Below are positions 55,260-64,000 of a stretch of DNA of 64,000 nucleotides, piece after piece. Each line of letters begins with the position of its first letter. The stretch's first letter is position 1. This DNA is from Pseudoscleropodium purum. Lineage: Eukaryota; Streptophyta; Bryopsida; Hypnales; Brachytheciaceae. A model generated the notes under the pieces. It worked only from the letters and a program-made list of their open reading frames with translations, had not been told where the DNA came from and ran no database searches. The position numbers were made by a program, and so were the translations under genes. The stretch is taken from NCBI GenBank assembly GCA_963969395.1, contig OZ017795.1, forward strand, positions 12,214,001 to 12,278,000, in the 5' to 3' direction.

Positions 55260-56730
55260 GATAGAAGATCGCCACGACAAAAATTGATGTGTTCTACTTG
55301 ACCTTGCGAGGAAGGCATTTTGAGGATGGCGTATTGTGGAAGGTCAACAAACTTTTCCCTCACTATTGCCACAAGATTCATTTGAATCAAAATCTCGTGA
55401 ATCTTCATTATTGCAAGAATGATGAATTTGTACAACAATGTATTGAAGTGTACCGAGTGTTGTACAAACTAAATAAAGTACCACGGAGTGAAGTTTCATT
55501 AAGCATTTGCCAAATGGTCTATGCAGAATTGGAGTTGGAATGAATAGTGGATTGGCGTAGCACAAAGGCATCGAAGAAGCTATTCATACCAACTACCAAA
55601 GACATTCCAAGGGCAAGCTTTCAAATAATCCATGAGATGAATTGGGGCCTAAGAAGTACATTGTAGAAGGAGTGGGAAATGAAGACTATGATTGGTCAAG
55701 CTCTGACGAGTTGATGGAAGAGAATACTCCAAATCCAATATTTCCAATGGAAGAAACACCAGTGGACAAAAATACGGCATTGGTAGTATCTGAAGGAGGG
55801 AATGTAGGAGGGGACGTAGCAATGGACGTGGAACCTCTTGCATTGGTGGAACCAATGCATGTCTCTCATCCCGAAACAGACGAGGTAGTGTAATATATGT
55901 TGGCACACTTGAAAAAAATGTCTAAGGATGATTTCAATATTGAGATTGAACCGGAGCCTGTGTTGCTTTTAGTTTTAATGCCTTATGAGGATAACAATGA
56001 TGAGTGGAGTCCAAAGGTACACAACTGGGGAGAAGCAAATGAATTGGTATACACTAAGCGTACCAAAAAATCAATGAAAAAATCTTACAAGGCGTAGTTG
56101 AAGGATCTTCTTGCTCAAATTGAAGAAAAAGAAATGGAGTGTCAGATTCTACTAGACAAGCCCACAAAGGATATTGAGTCTGATGACATGCGCACTTTAG
56201 AAGAACTAGTAAATGTGGGCCACACTCATTTAGCTGTTCAGCAAAGAGAGATGGCAAAGTTGGAAGAGTTCTATCTAAAGTTCAACAAAAAGCAAGATGG
56301 AGAATCAAGTTCCAATCCTAAGCAAGTTAGAGGAAAAGAACTACACAGAATAACGAAAGAGTGTAGGATGGAAGAGAATCGGGGCAATGATGAAAGGAGA
56401 GGTTTGGAGGTAGTCCAATCTAGGTTGAATTACCTCCATTCTATGAAGGACAAAGGCCCCCTTGCTAGGACTTTGGAGTTGGATGCAGTGTATGTGGATG
56501 GGCAACATCAAACATCTCCATTAGAATTAGTTGAATTGGAAAAAATGTTTGCTTCTTTGAAGAGATTGGAACACAAATATGAGAAGAGCATTAAATGGAA
56601 GAAGCAATACATTTCATTTAATAAATTGTTCAAGACTTGGTTGATTAAGAACAAGTGGTTTGTTGCAACCACTTGCAAAAACATTCTTCAAAAGGAAAAG
56701 GCCTTGAAGGAACAAGAGAATAAGCAATGA
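55260..56730 (+). pseudogene. Decayed gene C3 (same family as C1 and C2)
   Basis: The first part (55289-55543) shows VNKLFPHYCHK, NLHYCKND, FVQQCIEVYRVLYK and ICQMVYAELELE, matching C1 and C2 in order. From 55642 one frame runs to TAA or TAG at two places (55893 end, 56095-56097) and is otherwise open to TGA at 56728-56730. It contains an acidic stretch (YDWSSSDELMEEN), a basic patch, and ~200 residues of coiled coil (LAQIEEKEMECQ to NILQKEKALKEQENK). No RING-like cysteine cluster is seen. It sits between kinase-like pseudogene 2 and the hAT-B transposase. Function unknown. Confidence 0.65.
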
Positions 56731-57549
56731 AGAATACGGCAAACAAGGTCTATAAACTCTACATGGATGTTGTCTGATTAGGGTAGTAGTTTTTTGGTAT
56801 GATTATGTTATTTTCTACACATGTATATATAAAAAGTTTGATATGAATTTTGGACCTTCTTTTACCAAAATTATGTCAAATCTATGTTGATCTTTCATAA
56901 ATAAAAATGTATTTTTCTATAAATTACATCATTACTATGTTTATAAATTTTTGTCTATTTCATTATATGAAATTATGAGTAATATAGAGCCTTAGAAGTC
57001 CTTCAATATTTGACTAAAATTATTTGAAATGTCCTAAATCCAATTACTCTATTAAAAACATGCCAAGGCCTCCTCCATATTTGAAAGGGTTTAATGTTAT
57101 TTGCAAAGATACAATTTTCTGGCATTTATGGTGATTGTATGAAAATGGGTATTCAATATGAGTCTCAAATATACTATTTAAAAAAAAAATGACATTAGAA
57201 ATGCATTTTGAGAAGCCATAGATTCATAGGGTTGTCCATGCAATGCCTTTTAACCTCAAATTTTTGGATGGCTACTTTATTTTTTAGATTTGACATTTGA
57301 ATTATAACAATTCTAATTATAAAACAATTGATATAACATTTTAAAAAGTTGTCTTTGTGAATAAGGTAAATCAAATTTCTCAAAACTCAACAAAGACCTA
57401 TTACTTTCAAGTATATAATAGTTAATTTATTTAAAATGTCAAAAGTAGTACAAGTGTATACAATTCTAGATTATAGAATTTCATTAAAGTGTAAGTCACT
57501 CCAATAATGCTAGAGTTCAACAACAACCCATTACATTAGTAGATGTATT
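56731..57549. other. AT-rich spacer, no gene recognised
   Basis: No recognisable coding sequence; frames are short. Confidence 0.6.
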
Positions 57550-57885
57550 AAATGTAGGGACCCACGATCGCCCATTCTACATCTGCGGTCCCCCCAAAGG
57601 ACCCAAGTTTGCATTTTTGCAACCTGTTGTTGCCCCTTTGGACCCGTAGTTGCCCCCTTTGGACCCGAACTCACCCTCTATTGGACTAGTGGTCGCCCTT
57701 CTTTCATGTGCACTTGTTTGTTGGACCCAAAGTTGCCCCTTGAGCCGCACGTACCCTATGTGAAGTCATCGTGGACCCACAGTTGCCCTAGAGCAACATT
57801 AGGTCGACAGAAGTCACGTTGTATTGCTCTATATCATTGAAGGGGGGACCTTGGGTCGGAGAATGATTGGACTATAAAGCTAGAG
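57550..57885 (+). repeat. Family-B motif block and TATA-like box upstream of the hAT-B transposase
   Basis: Copies such as GACCCGTAGTTGCCCC, GACCCACGATCGCCC and GACCCACAGTTGCCC, all in gene direction, are followed by ACTATAAAGC near 57878. The recognisable gene starts about 270 bases later, so the array occupies a promoter-proximal position. Confidence 0.75.
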
Positions 57886-58149
57886 GGTGACAATTTATTC
57901 TTCACCTTGCTTCATTGATGAATTATTGTCTAGAACCTTCGAAAGAGGCTTCTTGCATACGTTTAAGTCTTCGAAGGGCAACCACTTTGCTTTAAGGGCT
58001 TCAAAAGAGTCTTTGAAGCAAGTGGCTTTGTCATAACTTCTTTCTATTGGTCATTTCAATTGGTGAGTATTTTTTGGGATATACAGCATTGAAGATCCTC
58101 CATATGGTAGACTGGATGTTCAAAGGAAGGTGTCGCTAACCGATACAAG

Positions 58150-61100
58150 AAGGGCTACAAAGGAGTGGGACCCTTGGTTGTACTTGGAAGTAGTCAATGG
58201 ATTAAATGCAAACTCAAGATCATGTGTTTTTGCGGTTGGACCAAAGTGTTCGTGCGGAAGAAGGCTTTGATTTACTTTGGATATGGTGGCTCACCCACAT
58301 CTAAGTGTTATCCACAAATTTCACATTTAGTATTGCAAAAGTTTTGGAATTGTAGGGGGTTGTTCCAAAAGAAATGGTTTTAGATGATTTAGAAGCGGCA
58401 CATCCTAATCTTGATGTTCCAATTGTTGTTGATTCCGTTGTAGAGCCTACTATGGTCGAGCCTGCCAATGAAGCTGGACCAAGTCAACCAACGCTTATTA
58501 ATCCAGATTCAGTAGATTCCTTGCCAACAATGGTGGACAAGAGGACTACACCTTAGATTTCTCATCAATGGAGTATGCATGAGGCATGATAGGTGAGGGC
58601 TAGACAGAAGCTGGACAAGTTGTGGGCATCTTTTTTTTATGAAGTGAACATTGCATTCAACATTGTGCGTCATCTAGCCTTTTTGAAAGCAGTGAAGGAA
58701 ACAACAGCAACTAAATTTGTCTATCAATCGCTGTCCTACAATGCGGTGCGCATGAAAATGATTGAGAATAAGTTAAAGAGGTTAAGATCATAGTCTCTGA
58801 GCATACAAAGACCTCTATTAGTCAATACAAAGCAACTATTTGTTCAAATGGCTGGTCTGGTACCAACGCTCATCCTTTGTTGAACGTAATGCTTGTTTGC
58901 CTTGTCAGTGATGTCTTTTGGAGATTGGTTGACACCAATAGAGAGAAGAAAGACATTGCATACACAACAAATGTGATGGAAAAATACATTGAAGAAGTTG
59001 GACCTGAGAATGTTGTCCAATTGTGTACAAACAATGTTTCAGTAATGATGGAGACCTTGACAAGGTTGAAAGAAAAGTATCCTCACATATATATATGCAA
59101 GGATATGCTGCATACATCTTAGATTTACTTGTAGAAGATTGGAGGAAGGATCCATGGCTGAAGCTTTTGGTGGAAAGATGTAAACAAATTGTAGTGTTCG
59201 TCAAAAAGTACCATCTTACTTTGGCTCTTTTTCGGAAGTACTCACCAAAGAAGTTGTTGAGACTTCCTCACTCTACATGTTTTGTAGTTCTCTTCCTCAT
59301 GGTAGACCATTTGGTGGAATGCAAGCAAGCATTGCACCTCATGGTGGGCGACGACAAATTTACGCCCTTTGAGCAATCCTTGGCATTTAGAAGAAACGGA
59401 CAAAATATTGCACATTGAGCATAGAATATGCGAGAGGACATTTGTTCAAAAGTGTTTTGGATGGAATGTGATAATTTCAAGTACCTAATGGAGCCAACGC
59501 TTGTTGCTCTTAGAGTGTTTCATGGCAAAGCCCCAGCAATGCCTAATGCTTGGTTAGTAATGAAGAGCCTTCGACAACACATCTATTCTCTTGCGGGTCT
59601 ACCATTTTTTTTGATCCCATGACTACGAAGAAGTTTGAGAAAAACTTTGAAGCTGGTTGGAAATTGATGTACATAGACTTGCATTTTGCAGGGGCACTAT
59701 TGAATCCGTATTTGTAAGATCTAGAAGACCTTCATATTGACGGGGACGCCAAGTGAGCCTTGAATGGAGTCATACGAGCTCTAAGCAGGTCATTGAAGAT
59801 GGATGTCCGAGAAGCAATGGCTAAATTGATTGAATTTATTGAGAAGATAGGCCCTATCAATCCCTTAGTGGAGGCTCCCGATATCGCCATGCATCCTACT
59901 CTACTACCTCATCAGTGGTGGAATTGAGTGGGTGGTAATGCTCTTCCAAAAATAGCAAAGAAAGTACTGTCATTGATGTGCTCAACATCATCATGTGAGA
60001 GGAATTGGATCATATTTTTGTTTGTGCACAATAAAGTGCAAAATTGACTAACCTCGGCTAACGTAGAAGCATTCGCGTGCATCAACACAAACAACAAACT
60101 TGAACGTGAGAAATGTGTGCAAAATCCAGCTCTTTTCTATAAAAAATACCTTATGGATGATTTGATGGATGAAGAAAATGAGGAGCCACTATCCTCAGGG
60201 TTAGAAGACTTCGATACTTCAACCTATGCTTATAGATGTGATAACACTATTTTAGCAAGGGAGAACTTGGATAGAAATCCATGGGTTGTACTCATTCGCC
60301 TCAAAGTAGACGAAGTTCACCCTACATGATGACCTTATTCAACTACGTTTAGGCATAGAAATGTTGAGGTCAATCCCCTAGAGTAGGTCATTCCCCTAGT
60401 GCAAATCATTCCATTCGAGGAGGACATTCTTTTAAAGCAAGATGTATGCTCAAAGGAGGACATTGAGCATAGAGAAGAAAACCTAGTGCATCCTCGATCT
60501 CTTCATGTCTCTGCATGGAATGTAGATCCAATCACCTATTCACTTCCAAAAAGTCCAACCGTTTTAGACACCAACAATGAAGGTGCAAATATTCCAATGC
60601 TAATGGTCAAAGAGCTTGCAAGATCTCCTATACTAGTACGTTTGAATCCAAATGGAGGCAGGAATCTCCGAAGTATTACACACATTACGAAAGCAAGTGA
60701 AACACAAGAACAAGAAGCCCCCATGGAAGAAGTTGAAGATGTGGGACATCCGATTTCTTTAACACATAGCATTGTGTCGATTCTAATGACTCCAGTTATA
60801 GAATTGGAGGTGTACGATTCAGATAAGCTAATCCACATGCTTCTAAATTTAAATCGTACTATGCCTTCGAATCCAAGAGTACTTGTAGATGTCGGTACGG
60901 TGCACTTGACATCACAACCATCTTCTTTGAGGTCGCCAATTCATCAAGGGCCAATGTGAACCGTGAATGAAGGAGACTATGGCTCAACTCCACCATCCAC
61001 TCAACTAGACACTCAACTAGGCACTCAACCTTCGTTGATGTCTAGTCCATCTGGTCCTAGAGAATCACCAACCGAAATAGAACGCAAATGCAATAAGAAA

Positions 61101-61525
61101 GGAAAAAGATGCATCTTAACAACAGAAGAGAGAAACCAACGAGATCCTAAACGGTTGAACAATGTTGTCTGACCGTTTTGTATTAGAGAGGCCAACAGTA
61201 CTGCCAACATTAGGCAAGGCAGTAGAAGAGGGTGTGGATGTAGATATGACATGCTAGAATACCTAATATTGATGAAACTATTGATGCAAACCGACGGCAA
61301 AAAAAATTGGTGCCAACTCAAATCAGTGACGCTGTTAATATGGAAGTGCACAACTTGAACTTCGAGGTAGAATGTGAGATACGTGTGGTGCTAGTCATAC
61401 TCGTAGCAAGAGAAGATGATGAGAACGCAACCAATGAAGACATCCGTAGGGAGTATGAGATAGATGACCCCACAAACCATGATGCTGATGAAGCATCAAA
61501 TGATGATGATTACAAACTAGAATAA
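58150..61525 (+). pseudogene. hAT-B transposase pseudogene
   Basis: Diverged relative of the hAT-A transposase. Collinear matches: KLDKLWASFFYEVNIAFN (about 58610), LLNVMLVCLVSDVFW (58877), VMEKYIEEVGPENVV (58973), KYPHIYICKDMLH (59074), VVFVKKYHLTLALFRKYSP (59190) and SSCERNWIIFLFVHNK (59990), then a long low-complexity C-terminal extension ending near 61525, as in family A. It is broken by many stops and shifts. Both visible catalytic Asp positions are Asn (CSNGWSG near 58848 and CTNNVSV near 59028), which fits G-to-A decay. A family-B motif block lies upstream and another downstream (61880-62095). Confidence 0.85.
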
Positions 61526-61879
61526 TACAATTATAGAAGTGCAAGGATTCAAATAATATTGGTTTTATTCTATATTATGAGGACTTGAGGTAAATGGTTT
61601 TGGGCCAAATAGTCTAGGAACTAGGGTTGAGTTTAAGGTGGCATCTCGTTAGAGATGTTAATGTGAGAACTCAATTGACATATACATGCCAAAATGCCAA
61701 TATATATTAATATATTATCTATTATAAATATGATTATTATTATTGTTCCTATGATTATTGAGCACATTATAATTGCTATAGTGAAAATTGTATTGCACTA
61801 TTGCAAAGTAATATTGACTTATGCTTACTATTGTTATCACTTGTTATTATTAGCTTATTGCATAGCATTTAAATAATAG

Positions 61880-62095
61880 CCATGGTCACCCTCCAAACCC
61901 ACAGTCACCCTATCTCCAACCTGAAGTTGCCCTCATTTAGGACCCATAGTCGCCTTGCTTTCAAACCCGCATTCCCCCTAAATTTTTATCCGTAGTCGTC
62001 CTTGTTTAGGACCCATGATCGCCCTTGTTTGGGACCCGTAGTCACCCATTTTGTGGACCCATGTTCGCCCCCTTGATTTGCAGTCGCCCATACCA
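61880..62095 (+). repeat. Family-B motif block downstream of hAT-B (probable element end)
   Basis: About ten copies (GACCCATAGTCGCC, GGACCCGTAGTCACCC, GACCCATGATCGCCC) 350-570 bases after the transposase remnant, the same spacing as between the hAT-A transposase and its X-end. I could not identify a terminal repeat or TSD here. Confidence 0.65.
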
Positions 62096-62141
62096 ACCTT
62101 TCCACGTCAATTTTACGGACTAGCCATGCTGCCAAAATCCA

Positions 62142-62157
62142 TTTACCCCGGGGTAAA
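62142..62157. repeat. Perfect 16-bp palindrome TTTACCCCGGGGTAAA
   Basis: A perfect inverted repeat just outside the hAT-B motif block. It may be chance or a protein-binding site. Confidence 0.5.
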
Positions 62158-62305
62158 CAAAAAACATGCCCAAATTTCTATTCAACGAATCCATCATGCT
62201 TACTCGGCACTTGTTATACATCACATGCGACATGTGATGTCTAGTAGACCTAAAAACCCAAAATCCTATTTGACAACACAACCTTGTGACTAGCATATCA
62301 ATCAA

Positions 62306-62501
62306 CACTAGAAGAAATTCATGTCTAAGTTGACGAATTTTTCTAAACACCTAATGTAATAAGCTGTGTTTTTATGTCAACAATTACGTTCACTATAACA
62401 TCTTCATGTTTTGGTGCATGTAATTGTTGACATAAAAACATGTCTTGTTACATTAGATGTATAGAAAAATTCATTTATTTAGACATAGGTTTCTTTTAGT
62501 G
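62306..62501. mobile_element. 196-bp CACTA-type foldback MITE, TSD CAA
   Basis: Starts CACTAGAAGAAA and ends TTTCTTTTAGTG; both flanks are CAA (62303-62305 and 62502-62504). The two halves are inverted copies over most of the length (for example TTTTTATGTCAACAATTAC against GTAATTGTTGACATAAAAA). Non-coding. Confidence 0.9.
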
Positions 62502-62504
62502 CAA

Positions 62505-62807
62505 TAGTAACATCACTCTGGAAAACACTACATTCACTTTTGCTTCACTACATCAACATTATACACAATAGTAGCAACTAGACCTTCACCAAAAACTTTA
62601 CTTGTTCCTTAAATTCTTATGTACAAATTCTGCTTCTCATTAAGTACCTCAAAACAGGTACCATCAAGAGCATGTGAAGTCTAAACAAATTCTCATAAAT
62701 TGTCAAATTTAAGCTGTCCATTAATAGAGAACTGTCAATTACCGGACATACCCATTATCGGACAGTTCACCATGAAATTAAAGCTTATACAATTACCTAA
62801 ATTTGAA
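62505..62807. other. Spacer, no gene recognised
   Basis: AT-rich, no conserved frame. It lies directly 3' of the coiled-coil pseudogene and may hold its old 3' UTR. Confidence 0.5.
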
Positions 62808-63650
62808 TTACCTAAATAGTCTAAACTTCTTCCAAAGCTCTGGACTCAACTGCCCGGTCACATCTTGCTTGGTCATGTCTTTTGAATCCATCTTGAAACA
62901 ACATTTGAAGAGCTTTTGGATCATACTATGATCTTTCAAGTCACTTGAGGCCTCTAAGGCATATGCCACATTAATTGGAGTCAATGCATGTGCATTTCTC
63001 CTACTGTTGGTTGATGAAACATCTTGGAGCTTCTTCATTATGTTCAATGTAGCAAGGCTTGGCTTTAGCTTCATGCCAAAAAGCTCTACCATACTTGCCC
63101 TCGGCTCTTGGCAAAACTTAACTGCATCTAGAGATTGGAGCCATGCATTATGCTCTGAAGAATCAGCACCACCAAGTCCATTTGTAATGTAAAATGCCTC
63201 CAACAACTTGTTTGCAAAAGCTCTCAATGAAAACTCAAAAGCATAGAAGTTGAAAGAATCTTGCATTTGAATAGGGTGCTTTAAGGCTTGAATCTCCACT
63301 TGCAAGCTTGCCATTTGCCTCTAATTAGAGTCCACCGTTTGCCCAAGGTGATTGAGATCATTTTGCGATGCATCAATCTCCACCATCAAAGATCGGGATG
63401 AAAATTCCACAACCACCTACTATAGAAGTGATTCCAATGACCTAATCTTCCTCACTGCGGTTATTTGAACAAGATCCTTGACTTCTCCACTTGCTGCCCA
63501 TTGGATGGTCCCTGCCTTCATCAAGTCCACACATTTTGCAACCAAGTGTCTCTTGACCAAGAACTCAACTGGTGGCAAGTTCTCCCATGAAGCAAAGGGC
63601 CTCTTGACACCCTTGAATTTCAATTTAAAGCTTATTGGCTTTTGATCCAT
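62808..63650 (-). pseudogene. Coiled-coil protein pseudogene with three in-frame TAG stops
   Basis: Family not recognised. One frame runs from ATG at 63650 (MDQKPISFKLKFKG) to TAG before 62808, about 280 codons, without a frameshift. It is interrupted by two adjacent TAGs near 63418-63423 and one TAG near 63330. The context around the stops has heptad character (IRSLESLL, VEIDASQNDLNHLGQ, ASLQVEIQALK), so a Gln at each stop would fit. The C-terminal part is Ala/Leu/Lys-rich (LATLNIMKKLQDV, WKKFRLF). It could alternatively be several exons; the exact conservation of frame across the stops makes simple CAG-to-TAG decay more likely. Confidence 0.6.
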
Positions 63651-64000
63651 CTCTGAAAATCAACATAAAAAAATAAAATCAAAACCACACCTTCTTATAG
63701 AGGCAAAAAAAGACAAAGTTAAACTAATAGGAGCTAGAAAGTAAATTAGAACAAATGAACAAGGATAAGGCCCTAGAGATAAATGAATGAAAAATAAATG
63801 AATTTTCAGTGAATAAAGAAACGGCCATCACCCTGAAATAAACTCTTCTTTGAAGTGTGATTGATCCAATAGTGGCGCAATACGAAATTACAATGCCACC
63901 TCCTTGAGATTGTTCAATCTGTGTGAAGAAATCGAAATACAAATGATTAGAATAAGAAGGCCATATCTAATCCATCATCTAATTGACAATTAAGCTATTC
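63651..64000. other. No gene recognised
   Basis: Possible upstream region of the coiled-coil pseudogene; no promoter or frame can be supported. Confidence 0.5.

Noticed and set aside
1..64000. tRNA, rRNA or small RNA genes
   Set aside because: I saw no cloverleaf with A/B boxes and no rRNA-like sequence; a tRNAscan/Infernal run would settle it.

Overview
The window is nuclear DNA of a plant (streptophyte, most probably a land plant). Three things point there: a decayed, intron-containing copy of the plant gene NERD1 (FG-GAP-repeat protein) at 36.3-41.1 kb; plant-type transposons (Ty3/gypsy, CACTA, Tourist-like, hAT with DUF659-type transposase); and AT-rich, gene-poor spacers with TTTAGGG-type repeats. 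I cannot name the species. No intact host gene is visible. The window is a transposon graveyard with a few young elements.

Layout. 1-8,051: right half of a Ty3/gypsy retrotransposon (end of gag, pol, polypurine tract, 3' LTR). The LTR is 3.3 kb and carries its own 552-codon reading frame. 8,052-12,118: part of a hAT element (family A, copy 1) into which the gypsy element inserted. 12,119-13,140: a ~46-bp minisatellite. 16,742-24,734: an ~8 kb CACTA-like element holding a Tourist-like MITE, which in turn holds a solo LTR of the same gypsy family; every layer has its own target-site duplication (TSD). 25,057-34,677: hAT-A copy 2, with an intact transposase (minus strand) and a divergently transcribed, broken kinase-like gene (plus strand). 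36.3-41.1 kb: NERD1 pseudogene. 42.2-62.1 kb: decayed genes of a second hAT-like family (B): three copies of an unrecognised coiled-coil/RING gene, a second kinase-like pseudogene and a hAT transposase pseudogene. Arrays of a short oriented motif lie immediately upstream of these genes. 62.8-63.65 kb: a coiled-coil pseudogene.

Main inference. The two hAT-A copies form near-identical inverted arms of 4,064 bp (two differences found by eye) around a 12.9 kb spacer. The 8 bases outside the right end of copy 2 (34,678-34,685) do not match the 8 bases outside its left end, but they are the exact reverse complement of those outside copy 1 (12,119-12,126), and both flanks are pieces of the same minisatellite. 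Inverting 12,119-25,056 restores a perfect TSD and joins the minisatellite. So copy 2 appears to be one 9.6 kb element carrying a transposase and a kinase-like gene, and recombination between the two copies later inverted the DNA between them. Family B has the same divergent kinase/transposase arrangement. A hAT lineage carrying a kinase-like companion gene is the best candidate here for an undescribed system.

Decay is dominated by C-to-T-type changes: the stops are mostly TAG where Gln (CAG) is expected or TGA where Arg (CGA) is expected, as in heavily methylated plant DNA.
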